Made by a program: the position numbers and the translations under genes
Assembly: GCA_021298195.1 (NCBI GenBank)
Contig: JAJTEQ010000025.1
Span: 1-57,158, forward strand
DNA length: 57,158 nt
DNA from: Ilumatobacteraceae bacterium
GTDB taxonomy: Bacteria; Actinomycetota; Acidimicrobiia; Acidimicrobiales; Ilumatobacteraceae
Reading direction: 5' to 3'
In this document: in pieces, positions 8,420-17,333 of the stretch
Numbering within the stretch: position 1 is the first letter of the stretch
Layout: every line of letters starts with the position of its first letter
Notes under the pieces: generated by a model
What the model saw: the letters and a program-made list of their open reading frames with translations, nothing else
Database searches by the model: none
Told to the model about the DNA's origin: nothing

Positions 8420-10285
8420 ATGATCCTCGTCGACGCTCAGGGTTTGGCCGCCTCGCGACCGAATCGCCCGCTGTTCGCCGATGTGTCGATCACCATCTCG
8501 GCGGGTGATCGGGTCGGCGTGGTGGGCATCAACGGCTGTGGCAAGAGCACGTTGTTGCGAATGATCAGTGGCGAGATCGAACCACTCGCCGGAGTCGTGC
8601 GACGGGGTCGTGGCGCGCGCATCGGAGTCCTCGGGCAGAACCCGGTGTTGCCGGCGGGCACGGTTCGAGATGCGGTGATCGCGCTCTCCGGGTGTGCCAC
8701 GTCGGAGATCTGGAGAGCCGAGGCCATGCTCGATCGCCTGGGAATGGCACCGTTGATCGCGCAACCCACCGAACAGCTGTCGGGTGGACAACGCAAACGC
8801 GTGGCTCTGGCCGCCCTCCTCGCGGGGGACTGGGATGCCCTGATCCTGGACGAACCGACGAACCATCTCGACCTCGATGCGATCCGGTATCTGGAGGAGT
8901 GGTTGGCGGCGTTCACCGGCGGCTTGTTGTTGGTCACCCACGACCGGCACGTGCTCGATCGGGTCACCACCAAGGTCCTGGAGATCGATCGCGGTCACGG
9001 CTACGTGCACGTTCCGACCGGGTGGAACGCCGGATCGGGGTACGCGGCGTATCTGGCCGGTCGCGTGGAGCGCGAGGAACAGGCCGCCGTCGCCGAACAG
9101 GTGCGGAAGAATCTCGCCCGCACCGAGTTGGCCTGGCTGCGCCGGGGGGCACCGGCCCGAACGAGCAAGCCCAAGGCCCGCATCGCGGCCGCGACGAATC
9201 TGATCGACGCAAAAGCCGATGCTCCGGCCCGCGACGGCGATCTCGGTCTGGCGGCCAGTGAACGCCTCGGGGCGCAACGCCTGGGCTCCAAGGGGATCGA
9301 GTTGACCGGCGTCTCTTTCGCCTGGCCCGGCGGCGTCTCCGTTCTCGAACCCTTCGATCTCGTCCTCGAGCCGGGTGACCGAATCGGAATCGTGGGACCG
9401 AACGGTGCGGGCAAGAGCACGTTGCTCGACCTGATCGCCGGGCGGTTGTCCCCGACGGCGGGAGTCATCGACATCGGTCGAACGGTGAAAGTCGGTCACT
9501 ACGACCAATTGGGGCGCGAACTGGACCCGACGAAGAAGGTCCGCGACGCGGTGGCCGGCGACAAGGGATCGCCGTCGATCGACGACGTGACGTTGATGAA
9601 GCGCTTCTGGTTCGACGGTGACGCTCAGTTCGCCGAGATCTCGACGCTGTCCGGTGGCGAACGTCGTCGGCTGCAGTTGCTGTTGACGTTGCTCGAGCAG
9701 CCGAACGTTTTGTTGCTCGACGAACCCACCAACGATCTGGATCTGGACACGCTGCGCGCCCTCGAGGACTTCCTGGACGACTGGCCTGGAATCGTGGTGA
9801 CCGTCAGTCACGATCGTGCGTTCCTGGATCGCACCGTGTCCGACGTGTGGGCCCTCGACGGCCGGGGTGGTGTGAGGCCGGTGCGCGGTGGTGTGGCGGG
9901 TTGGCTGGCGACCCGGGCAGTCCCCGGGCAGACGGTCCCGAAGACGTCGTCGAGCAAACTCGCGTCGCCCACAGCGATCGACCCCGACGCTCCGAGGAAG
10001 TCATCGGGCGAGGCTCGGCCGACCTCGGCGAAGTCCCCGAGCACGTTGAAGCGGCTGTTGGCGCAAGCGGAGAAGGCCCTGGAGGTGGCGGTGTCCAAGC
10101 GCGACGGCGTGAGCTCGGAGTTGACGAGGGTCGCCTCCGGTTCGTCGTCGGATCACGCACGGTTGGCGACGTTGAGTGAGCAATTGGCCGCGGCACAGAC
10201 GGCGGTCGATGCCGCCGAGGAGAAGTGGATCGAGTTCGCGGCCGAGGTGGAGGCCCGAGGCATCGACGTCGACGCGCGGGACTAG
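8420..10285 (+). CDS. ABC-F family ATPase, Uup-like
   Basis: 621 residues with two ABC ATPase domains on one chain and no membrane segment. Walker A motifs are GINGCGKST (about residue 38) and GPNGAGKST (about 330). Signature motifs are LSGGQRKR and LSGGERRR, and the two Walker B regions read LILDEPTNHLDL and LLLDEPTNDLDL. A linker of about 80 residues separates the domains. The C-terminus (about 530-615) is a predicted coiled coil, as in Uup. ABC-F proteins act on the ribosome or, for Uup, influence DNA and ribosome processing. It is not a transporter. It starts 10 bases after the flavin oxidoreductase. Confidence 0.9.
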   Translation: MILVDAQGLAASRPNRPLFADVSITISAGDRVGVVGINGCGKSTLLRMISGEIEPLAGVVRRGRGARIGVLGQNPVLPAGTVRDAVIALSGCATSEIWRAEAMLDRLGMAPLIAQPTEQLSGGQRKRVALAALLAGDWDALILDEPTNHLDLDAIRYLEEWLAAFTGGLLLVTHDRHVLDRVTTKVLEIDRGHGYVHVPTGWNAGSGYAAYLAGRVEREEQAAVAEQVRKNLARTELAWLRRGAPARTSKPKARIAAATNLIDAKADAPARDGDLGLAASERLGAQRLGSKGIELTGVSFAWPGGVSVLEPFDLVLEPGDRIGIVGPNGAGKSTLLDLIAGRLSPTAGVIDIGRTVKVGHYDQLGRELDPTKKVRDAVAGDKGSPSIDDVTLMKRFWFDGDAQFAEISTLSGGERRRLQLLLTLLEQPNVLLLDEPTNDLDLDTLRALEDFLDDWPGIVVTVSHDRAFLDRTVSDVWALDGRGGVRPVRGGVAGWLATRAVPGQTVPKTSSSKLASPTAIDPDAPRKSSGEARPTSAKSPSTLKRLLAQAEKALEVAVSKRDGVSSELTRVASGSSSDHARLATLSEQLAAAQTAVDAAEEKWIEFAAEVEARGIDVDARD

Positions 10286-10294
10286 GTTGAGGCC

Positions 10295-11605
10295 ATGAGT
10301 GCGCCTACCGCCGGAAATTTCGCGGCGGCGATCTCCGCGGTTCGATCGACGGACACCCTGGCCATCCCGTTGGGACCCGGTGTCCCGGGCGGATTCCTGC
10401 ACGCGTTGGGCGACTCGACGACCGCGGACCGGTTCGTCGACCTGAAGGTGTTCGGAGCGTTGTTGCCCGATCTCTATTCACTTTTCATGCGACCGAGCGT
10501 CCACCTGAAGAGCGGCTTCTTCGGGCCGGCGGAGCGGTTCCTGCGCGACTCGGGGGCCGACGTGGATTTCGTTCCCGCCGATTTCCGCCGCTTCGAGACC
10601 GTCCTCCATCGGCTGAAACCTCGTGTGGTGGCCGTGGCCGGATCGATGCCCGAGGAAGGGCGGATCTCGCTCAGCCTGCACGCCGGGGCGTTCACCGACA
10701 CCATCGCCGACGTGATCGCCGACGACGATCGGGTGCTCATCGTCGAGTGCAGCCCGAACTTTCCCCGAACGTTCGGGCGGGGCGCATACACGCACTCGGT
10801 GGCCATCGACGACGTCGACCACGTCGTGTATTCGGATCGGTCGCCGTTGAACCTGGCCGACGTGGTCCCGAACGAGGCCGAACGGATCATCGCCGAGATC
10901 GCGGTCGGCTTCGTGCGCGACGGATGCACCATTCAGACAGGCATCGGCGGAATCCCCACGCAGGTGGCCGCGCGGTTGGCGAACGGCGACGGAGGTGATT
11001 ACGGGATCCACTCGGAGATGTTCACGACGGGATTGATGCGATTGCACCAGTCCGGCAAGGTGACGAATCGCAAGGGCACCGAATTCGACGGCTTCTCGGT
11101 GACCACGTTCGCCGCCGGCGAGCCGGCCCTCTACGAGTGGCTCGACGGCAACCGCGACGTGCGATTCCTGCCGGTGGGCATCGTGAACTCGCCCGAGATC
11201 ATCGCCCGCAACCGCGACATGGTGTCCATCAACGGTGCGATGGCCGTCGATCTGTCGGGGCAAGTCGTCGCCGACAGCATTCTCGGCAAACAGTTCTCGG
11301 GCATCGGGGGACACGAGGATTTCGTGTCGGGCCCGGGACTCTCGGACAACGGTCGCAGTCTCGTCTGTCTGCCGTCCACGTCCGTGGTGAACGGCAAGGT
11401 GGTCTCGCGGATACTCGGTCGACTCCCGGAGGGAACGGTCGTGACCACACCGCGACACCAGGTGGACGTCGTCATCACCGAGTTCGGGGCCGCCGAGATC
11501 GCCGGCTTGTCGATCGCGGAACGGGCTCACGCCTTGGCGCGCATCAGCCACCCCGATTTTCGTGACGAACTGTCGGCCACCGCCGATGTCTGGCCGAGCG
11601 ACTGA
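10295..11605 (+). CDS. Acetyl-CoA hydrolase/transferase family CoA-transferase
   Basis: 436 residues matching the Cat1 / 4-hydroxybutyrate CoA-transferase family: two Rossmann-like halves, the GIGGIPTQVA glycine loop and the GIHSEMFTTGL segment. Glu241 in GIHSEM lies about where the catalytic glutamate is placed in 4-hydroxybutyrate CoA-transferase (Glu238 in Clostridium aminobutyricum). Later motifs are SINGAMAVDLSGQV and GIGGHEDFVSGP. It moves CoA between acyl-CoA and a free carboxylic acid such as acetate; the acyl specificity is open. A weak GAGG precedes the ATG. It is the last gene of a plus-strand run and faces the GH130 operon. Confidence 0.88.
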   Translation: MSAPTAGNFAAAISAVRSTDTLAIPLGPGVPGGFLHALGDSTTADRFVDLKVFGALLPDLYSLFMRPSVHLKSGFFGPAERFLRDSGADVDFVPADFRRFETVLHRLKPRVVAVAGSMPEEGRISLSLHAGAFTDTIADVIADDDRVLIVECSPNFPRTFGRGAYTHSVAIDDVDHVVYSDRSPLNLADVVPNEAERIIAEIAVGFVRDGCTIQTGIGGIPTQVAARLANGDGGDYGIHSEMFTTGLMRLHQSGKVTNRKGTEFDGFSVTTFAAGEPALYEWLDGNRDVRFLPVGIVNSPEIIARNRDMVSINGAMAVDLSGQVVADSILGKQFSGIGGHEDFVSGPGLSDNGRSLVCLPSTSVVNGKVVSRILGRLPEGTVVTTPRHQVDVVITEFGAAEIAGLSIAERAHALARISHPDFRDELSATADVWPSD

Positions 11606-11627
11606 GTCGACCGTCGATCGTTCCGGA

Positions 11628-13094
11628 TCAGCGGGTCGTGACCATCGCATCGATGACGTCGTGCACCGAACCACTCGCGAAACCGATGGCTTCGTCGTTG
11701 ATGCCGAAGGGAACGATGAGATTGCCGTTGTGGATGGCCGCACCACAGGAGTAGACGACGTTGGGGACGTATCCGTCGCGAGCGCCGTCGATGGGAGCGA
11801 TCAGGGGATCATCGAGATGTCCGATCATCCGCGTCGGGTCATCGAGATCGAGCAGGATCGCCGAGATCGTGTAGCAACGCATCGGGCCGACCGAGTGGGT
11901 GAGAACCAACCATCCCGCATCCGTTTCCAGCGGAGAACCGCAGTTGCCCACCTGGAGCGCCTCCCAGGGATGTTCGGGCGTTTGCAGTCGAACCGGTGAG
12001 TCCCACGACTCGGGATGATCGGAGAACGCGACGTAATTGGACTCACCGTCGTGACGTGACAGAGCCACGTACTTGCCACCCACGAGACGGGGGAACAGGG
12101 CCAGTCCCTTTCCTCGTGCCGCCGAACCGGTCACGGGGAAGATGTCGAACGAGACGAAATCACGGGTGTGGAACATCTGCTGGGACACTTGTCGACCGTC
12201 GAAGGCCGTGTAGGTGCCGAAGTATCCGAAGTCGCGATCGGACGAACGGAATTCGACCAGACGAAGATCCTCCATTCCGCGCCACTCGGCGGCCGAGTGG
12301 GGCCACAGGATGCGAACCGAAGGATCGGTCTCGCGGGGGAACGTCAGTGAGTAGCTGCGCTCGGCGATGGCACGAAAACGATGAGCGGTTCCGTCGGCGT
12401 TGCGGTAGGTCTCACGGTCTTTCACCAGTCGGGCGATCTGGCGATCGAGATCGGCCGCGGAGAATTGGTCCGACAGTCCGTCGAGCACGGAACGCGCGTC
12501 GTCGTCGAGGTCACCGAGGCGGCTGAGCAAGCCGGCGAAGGTCCGTTTGTGCAGATGCCCCTCGGTCTGCAGGCCGGGGTTCAAGGTGCGGCCCGGTGGG
12601 TCGACGCGCACCTCACCCGCCGCGTCGACGTGGACGGTTCGAAAACCGATGGAGGAGCGGTGGCCTTCGCTGATGCCGCGAACGCTCATGATGAACGACG
12701 CGGTTCCGTTCACGACGTCGGCAAAAGGAACGATCGACGGGTTCGTGAGAGCGGCGCCCTCCACGGCCACCTCGTTGGTGAAGAGCGCCCCGATCAACAT
12801 CAACCGATCCCGAGAGAGCGCCACCCGTCGGGGCATGCGTCCGGCCATGCGCTCGGCGTGCACCTCGAGCCAGTAGTCGAGGTCGCGGTGTCGGGGCCCG
12901 AACACCGCGGTGACGGCGTCGAGTTCGGCTCGGACCTCGGCTTCGGTGAGTCGCAGGGCGCGGTCCATCACCGCGCCCGCCCGACCACTCGGTGAGCCGA
13001 AGTCCTCCTGGCCGGCGATGAAGAGGTGCAGCAGGGTCCGGGTGGGGTCAGGTCGCAGCACGGTCGTCGATCGCACGAGGAGTGCGTCGGTCAT
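11628..13094 (-). CDS. GH130-family glycoside phosphorylase/hydrolase-like protein
   Basis: 488 residues. The C-terminal 300 residues show the five-bladed propeller motifs of GH130: GMEDLRLVEF, the KGLALFPRLVGGKYVALSRH blade, GNCGSPLETDAGWLVLTHSVG and YSCGAAIHNGN. The first 170 residues are an N-terminal extension. GH130 enzymes act on beta-mannosides, mostly by phosphorolysis; the exact substrate cannot be read here. The start at 13094 overlaps the upstream stop as ATGA, so translation is coupled. It is the last gene of the LPSTG-GT4-six-hairpin operon. Confidence 0.85.
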   Translation of the reverse strand: MTDALLVRSTTVLRPDPTRTLLHLFIAGQEDFGSPSGRAGAVMDRALRLTEAEVRAELDAVTAVFGPRHRDLDYWLEVHAERMAGRMPRRVALSRDRLMLIGALFTNEVAVEGAALTNPSIVPFADVVNGTASFIMSVRGISEGHRSSIGFRTVHVDAAGEVRVDPPGRTLNPGLQTEGHLHKRTFAGLLSRLGDLDDDARSVLDGLSDQFSAADLDRQIARLVKDRETYRNADGTAHRFRAIAERSYSLTFPRETDPSVRILWPHSAAEWRGMEDLRLVEFRSSDRDFGYFGTYTAFDGRQVSQQMFHTRDFVSFDIFPVTGSAARGKGLALFPRLVGGKYVALSRHDGESNYVAFSDHPESWDSPVRLQTPEHPWEALQVGNCGSPLETDAGWLVLTHSVGPMRCYTISAILLDLDDPTRMIGHLDDPLIAPIDGARDGYVPNVVYSCGAAIHNGNLIVPFGINDEAIGFASGSVHDVIDAMVTTR

Positions 13095-14119
13095 GCCGGT
13101 GTGCGTTCCTGCAAGGTGGACAGCATGGCCAAGGTGGACTCGGCGCCCTGGTTCAGGTTCGGTCCGTTCGGAGTGAGTCCGTCGTAGCCCCCGAACGTGG
13201 CACGGTCGAACATCTCGACTCCGAGATCGTTGTGGCCGCAGAACCAGCTCTGACACGCGTCGAAGTCGGCGGACCATCGAGGATCGCCCGTGACGGAGAA
13301 GGCACGATGAGCGGCGTCGGCGAGGGCGGCCACTTCGATGGGCTGTTGATCGAATCCCGGGCCGGTGTCGCCGATCTTTCGACCCCCGACCGGGGTGACC
13401 GACAGATGTCCGTCGAACGTCTCGGTGAGAAAGAGCCAATCGAGCAACTCCAGGCCGCGGGCGAGGTCACGGGGTCGATTCAGCAGGTCACCCGATGCGA
13501 TCAACACCTCGGGAATGACGGCGTTGGCGTAGGTGAGGGCGCGTTCGGGCCATGGCCAGGCGCACGATTCGTGTTCGAGAACCGTTTCGGCGATGCGGTC
13601 GGCGGCCTCGGCGAGCACGTTGCGCGCGGAGTCGTTCGTCGGGTCGACTCCGAGGATCTCGGCCGCTCCGAGCGCGGCGAAACATCGCGCGCGAGTCCAC
13701 GGAGAACTGACGCGGGACGACCTTTCGAAGGCCGTCGCACCTCGGTGACGGAGCAACGCGTCGGAACTGCGCGCCGCCGCGGTTCCGAAGGCCCACACCG
13801 CTCGACCCCAACAATCGTCCGTCGACGCATCGTCGGTCCAGCGGCGGGTGAAGGCCATGCGATTGCGCACGCGACCATCGGGATCCTGCGCATCGAGGAC
13901 GAATCGCATCCCCAGATGGGCCAACATCTCCGAGCCTTGGGTTCGGCCGGCATCGCGGACCGCGAACATCAGCAAACGGGCGTTGTCATCGGTGCAGTAG
14001 CCATGGGCCAATCGGGGAACTGTCCCGTTCGCGTGTTCGAGGATTCCCCGCGAGTCGGCCAAGGTGAACAGATGATCGAGTCGCATCGGTTGGCGAACGC
14101 CGTTGGCGATGGAGATCAT
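13091..14119 (-). CDS. Six-hairpin (alpha/alpha barrel) glycosidase-like protein
   Basis: 342 residues rich in helix, with spaced motifs such as HGYCTDDNARLLMF, DDCWGRAVWAFG, EHESCAWPWPE and NGPNLNQGAEST. This matches proteins that accompany GH130 enzymes and GT4 glycosyltransferases in many genomes. The fold appears to be an alpha/alpha barrel as in several glycosidases. There is no signal peptide, so it acts in the cytosol. It overlaps its neighbours on both sides by ATGA. A role in making or trimming a mannose-containing glycan is inferred from context only. Confidence 0.7.
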   Translation of the reverse strand: MISIANGVRQPMRLDHLFTLADSRGILEHANGTVPRLAHGYCTDDNARLLMFAVRDAGRTQGSEMLAHLGMRFVLDAQDPDGRVRNRMAFTRRWTDDASTDDCWGRAVWAFGTAAARSSDALLRHRGATAFERSSRVSSPWTRARCFAALGAAEILGVDPTNDSARNVLAEAADRIAETVLEHESCAWPWPERALTYANAVIPEVLIASGDLLNRPRDLARGLELLDWLFLTETFDGHLSVTPVGGRKIGDTGPGFDQQPIEVAALADAAHRAFSVTGDPRWSADFDACQSWFCGHNDLGVEMFDRATFGGYDGLTPNGPNLNQGAESTLAMLSTLQERTPA

Positions 14120-15306
14120 GACGTGAGCTGCTTGCTCGTGGCCGGTTGACCGGCTCGCATCACGCGCAGATACGAGCGGGCCACGGACTGCCACGAGTGT
14201 TGGGGGGCCAATCGACGAGCGGCTTGTTGCATGAACGCCAGCGTCGACCGTGATCCGAGAATGTGATCGATCGACCGCGCCAACCCCAACGAGTTGCGAC
14301 GTGGCACGACCCGCACCGCTCCACTTCGACTCAGTTCGCGCGCATGGGGGAAGTCGGTGGCCACCACGGGGCGTCCGGCGGACACGGCATCGACGAGTAC
14401 CCCGGAGGTGATCTGGTCCGGGGAGTCGTACGGCAGGATCACCAGCTCACTGCGCAGGATCAGGTCGTTGAGCTCGTCGAGCGTTCGGTAGCGGGAGTCG
14501 AATTCCACCCGATCGCCCACTCCGAGATCGTGGGCCAGAGCGACGAGGGACTCGCGGTACGCCTCGCCGTCGCGCGCGAGAACCTTGGGGTGAGTGGCAC
14601 CGGCCACGACGTAGCGAACGTCGGGGTACATGTCCACGATGCGGGCGACGGCTTCGATGACCCACTCGACTCCCTTTCCGGGTCCGATCAGGCCCCAGGT
14701 GAGGAGTTGAAACGGTCGGGGCTCGACGATTCCGCTGTCGGCGGGGATGGTGGCGCCGTGGGGGATCGTGAAGACCTTCGACGGATCCACGTCGTAGTTC
14801 TCGACCAAGCGGGTGCGGGCGCTCATCGTCATGGTGACCGAGACCGTCGAGCGGTCGACGACGGACTCGAGAATCCGTCGTTGGTTCGCCGTGGCGGTCA
14901 GGGGGACGGTGTGCAGCGTCGTCACCGACGGTACGGACACGTTGTCCAAGAGATCGAGGACCGCGACTCCGTCGTCGGCTCCGAAGATCCCGTATTCGTG
15001 TTGGACGAACACCCCGTCGAGTTGGTCGATGAGGTCCACCGTCTCGGCGAGCGATCGGTGGTCGTCGACCCGCCACTGGTGGGCCGGGCGACGCCCGTCG
15101 TTCCACGTCGTTGTCACGAACTCGGAGTCGTCGGCGCCTTCGACGACGCGAATCCCGTCCACCTCGACGCCCGGGCGCATCTCGAGTCCGCGCGACAACG
15201 CCGCTCCGAACGTGGCCAGACCGCACGCGGTGGGTGGCAACGTGCTCACCATTCCGAATCGACCCGATGGGGTCGGCACACCACTTTGGTGTAGTCGGCC
15301 GCTCAT
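14116..15306 (-). CDS. GT4-family glycosyltransferase
   Basis: 396 residues with a GT-B fold. The N-terminal domain carries STLPPTACGLATFGAAL, a glycine-rich acceptor loop, and FVQHEYGIFG. The C-terminal domain carries LLTWGLIGPGKGVEWVIEA, a donor-side YVVAGATHPK strand and the DQITSGVLVDAVSAGRPVVAT segment, which takes the place of the usual EGF/LxxxEA nucleotide-sugar site. It transfers a sugar from a nucleotide donor, often GDP-mannose in this family. The start overlaps the stop of the LPSTG surface protein gene, so the two are coupled. Confidence 0.88.
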   Translation of the reverse strand: MSGRLHQSGVPTPSGRFGMVSTLPPTACGLATFGAALSRGLEMRPGVEVDGIRVVEGADDSEFVTTTWNDGRRPAHQWRVDDHRSLAETVDLIDQLDGVFVQHEYGIFGADDGVAVLDLLDNVSVPSVTTLHTVPLTATANQRRILESVVDRSTVSVTMTMSARTRLVENYDVDPSKVFTIPHGATIPADSGIVEPRPFQLLTWGLIGPGKGVEWVIEAVARIVDMYPDVRYVVAGATHPKVLARDGEAYRESLVALAHDLGVGDRVEFDSRYRTLDELNDLILRSELVILPYDSPDQITSGVLVDAVSAGRPVVATDFPHARELSRSGAVRVVPRRNSLGLARSIDHILGSRSTLAFMQQAARRLAPQHSWQSVARSYLRVMRAGQPATSKQLTS

Positions 15307-17105
15307 GACGGATCCTGATTCGTGACGGTCCGACGGACCTGACGGCGGGACAAGAGGAGCAAGGACGCGCCGACCAGGATGATCAACGCGATGGTCCGTG
15401 AGGACGGCTCGGGGTCCGATCCCGTGGAGGGGAGCGGAGCCGAGGTGGTCGTCGGTTGGACGGTCGGAGGCGTGGTGGTGACGCCGGTGAGCACGATCGT
15501 TCCCGGAACGGTGGTGGCCACGACACAGGGGTCCCCATTGACCGCGGCGGGGTTCACCCCAGTCTCGGGCGTCGAGGCGTTCTCCGCTGGTTCCCGCGGA
15601 ATGGTGATGCAGGTCTCGGCGACCGTGGTGGTGACGGGCACCGTCGTCGTCACTTCTTGCTCGACGACGGTGGTGGCGGTGACCGTCGTGGTCGTCGCGG
15701 GAGACGTCGTGGTGGTCACAGCGACGAACGTGACGGTGGCGGCCGCGGGAGAACTGGATAGTTCACCGGCGTGGGCGGTGGCGGTGTTCTTCACCGATCC
15801 ACTGGTCACGTCCTCGGCGTTGTCGATGGTGTAGGTGTAGGTGATCACGTCACCCGACGCGGAGTAGGTCCCGGGAGCGGCGCTCTTGGCGAGGTCGATG
15901 GCGGGTTGCGGATCTCGGGCGTTCGAGTAGACGCAGGTGACCATTTCACCTTCCCGAAGGTCGATGACCACGCTCGACCCGTCGACGGTTTGTGTTCCCC
16001 CGTTGGGGGCCAGCACCGTGCAGGCGAGATTGGTGAGCGACCACAGCGAGGTCGACGACTCGGTGACGGTGTACGTCGTGAAATCGACGATGCCGGCGAA
16101 GGTCCGCGAGGCGGGCGTGCTGTCGGGATCGCCGATCGAGCCGTCATCGACCAGGTCGAACGACGTGAGCGGTGCGGGCGAGGCCGTGAAACCGAAAATC
16201 GTGGATCCTTTCACGCTGGCGTTCTTCTCGATGGTGATGGAGCCCGGCACCGTGACGGCGCTCGTCAACATGGAACGGTCCTCCTGACCCACGTTGCAGT
16301 TCAGGTTCGAACACTCGAGCTCCGTGAAGTACATGTGGTAGCTGGCGCCGTTCACGGCACCGGCCGCCTGCCCAACGCCCCAGTCGACCTGGGAGGCGAT
16401 GTGGCCACCCCAGGCCAACACGGCGGACGTAGCTGACGCCGTGAACAACACCCGCATCGAAATGGTGCTGGTGGTGGCGAGAGTTCCCGTCATGGAATAG
16501 GCCGTGGGGTTCGAAGCGATGACGCAGGTCGCACCGACGCACAGGTCACCCGTGTTGGCGACGGTCGCACCCGCGACGGTGAAGGCCCCGCCCCACAACG
16601 AGATGTTTCCCGCCGCCTGAGGTATGCCGAGACTGGCGTTCGGCGGAATGCTCAGAGTGACGGGACTGCCGCTGCAGGCCGATCCGGCACAGGGGTCTGC
16701 TGTCGTTTCGGTGCGGTCGAACGAGGTGATGTAGTCGAGGGTCTTGCGACCATCGGAACTCGACTTCCAGGAGATGGTGACCGCGTAGGTCGCCCCGACG
16801 CTGAGGCCGTCGATCAGCGAGCGGTACGGAACGGATTCACCTTCGGTGTAGTCCGAGTTGGATGAGTTCAGGTTTCCGGTCTGCCAGTTCGCGGCGTGTG
16901 ACGTGTCACACGTGGTTCCGCCGTTGGCGCACTGCTCGAGATCGGCCGAGGGTCCGCTCGCGGCCGCGGCTCGGTCGCCGACGACGCTGGTCCACACGGT
17001 CGCAAGTGTCGCAAGCAGCAACACCGCGAACAATGCGCCCCGCCGACTGGTGTTCGATCGATGCCAGAAGGCACCTCGATCGTTCGTGGATGATGTCGTT
17101 TCCAT
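15303..17105 (-). CDS. LPSTG-anchored surface protein with prealbumin-like domain
   Basis: 600 residues. ATG 17105 is chosen because an AGGAGG ribosome site stands just before it. Residues 1-49 are a signal peptide with a long basic N-region and an AAAA cleavage zone. About 50-280 is a Cys-rich beta domain. About 285-380 is a prealbumin-like domain (ITIEKNASVKGSTIFGF to YTVTESSTS). About 385-435 is a shortened DUF7507/DUF11-like unit. A Thr/Val-rich stalk follows, then the sorting signal LPSTG at 558-562, a hydrophobic span and a basic tail. It should be fixed to the cell wall by a sortase; one is encoded at 35576-36220. Confidence 0.88.
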   Translation of the reverse strand: METTSSTNDRGAFWHRSNTSRRGALFAVLLLATLATVWTSVVGDRAAAASGPSADLEQCANGGTTCDTSHAANWQTGNLNSSNSDYTEGESVPYRSLIDGLSVGATYAVTISWKSSSDGRKTLDYITSFDRTETTADPCAGSACSGSPVTLSIPPNASLGIPQAAGNISLWGGAFTVAGATVANTGDLCVGATCVIASNPTAYSMTGTLATTSTISMRVLFTASATSAVLAWGGHIASQVDWGVGQAAGAVNGASYHMYFTELECSNLNCNVGQEDRSMLTSAVTVPGSITIEKNASVKGSTIFGFTASPAPLTSFDLVDDGSIGDPDSTPASRTFAGIVDFTTYTVTESSTSLWSLTNLACTVLAPNGGTQTVDGSSVVIDLREGEMVTCVYSNARDPQPAIDLAKSAAPGTYSASGDVITYTYTIDNAEDVTSGSVKNTATAHAGELSSSPAAATVTFVAVTTTTSPATTTTVTATTVVEQEVTTTVPVTTTVAETCITIPREPAENASTPETGVNPAAVNGDPCVVATTVPGTIVLTGVTTTPPTVQPTTTSAPLPSTGSDPEPSSRTIALIILVGASLLLLSRRQVRRTVTNQDPS

Positions 17106-17333
17106 GCGTCCCTCCTGTGATCGATGTGGGGCGCAAGGTAATGAGCGTTCGTGACGTCGTAAATGAACAAATGTCCGTTCGGTCATTTACGCTCAACACG
17201 ATGACATGAATAACCGTAAAGTGACGTCGACCAAACGGAATCATGACGAAACTGAATTGCATTTGTTCGACGTCGGCTGTGAGATCGAGTGATACAGCGA
17301 ATGCCCGGGCATTCCCGAACGAAAGGCGGTTCC
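17106..17333. promoter_or_regulatory. Divergent regulatory region with several inverted and direct repeats
   Basis: 228 bases between the LPSTG operon and the LuxR-type regulator, more A/T-rich than the surroundings. It holds a perfect 9-base inverted repeat, cgtaaatga (17158-17166) and tcatttacg (17183-17191). A second 9-base pair is gaacaaatg (17165-17173) and catttgttc (17260-17268). The 9-mer gtgacgtcg occurs twice (17151-17159 and 17221-17229). These look like operator half sites. The strong AGGAGG of the surface-protein gene is at about 17112-17117. Confidence 0.55.

Noticed and set aside
13095-13439. N-terminal extension of the GH130 gene
   Set aside because: It overlaps the six-hairpin gene; an ATGA overlap at 13091-13094 gives a better start.
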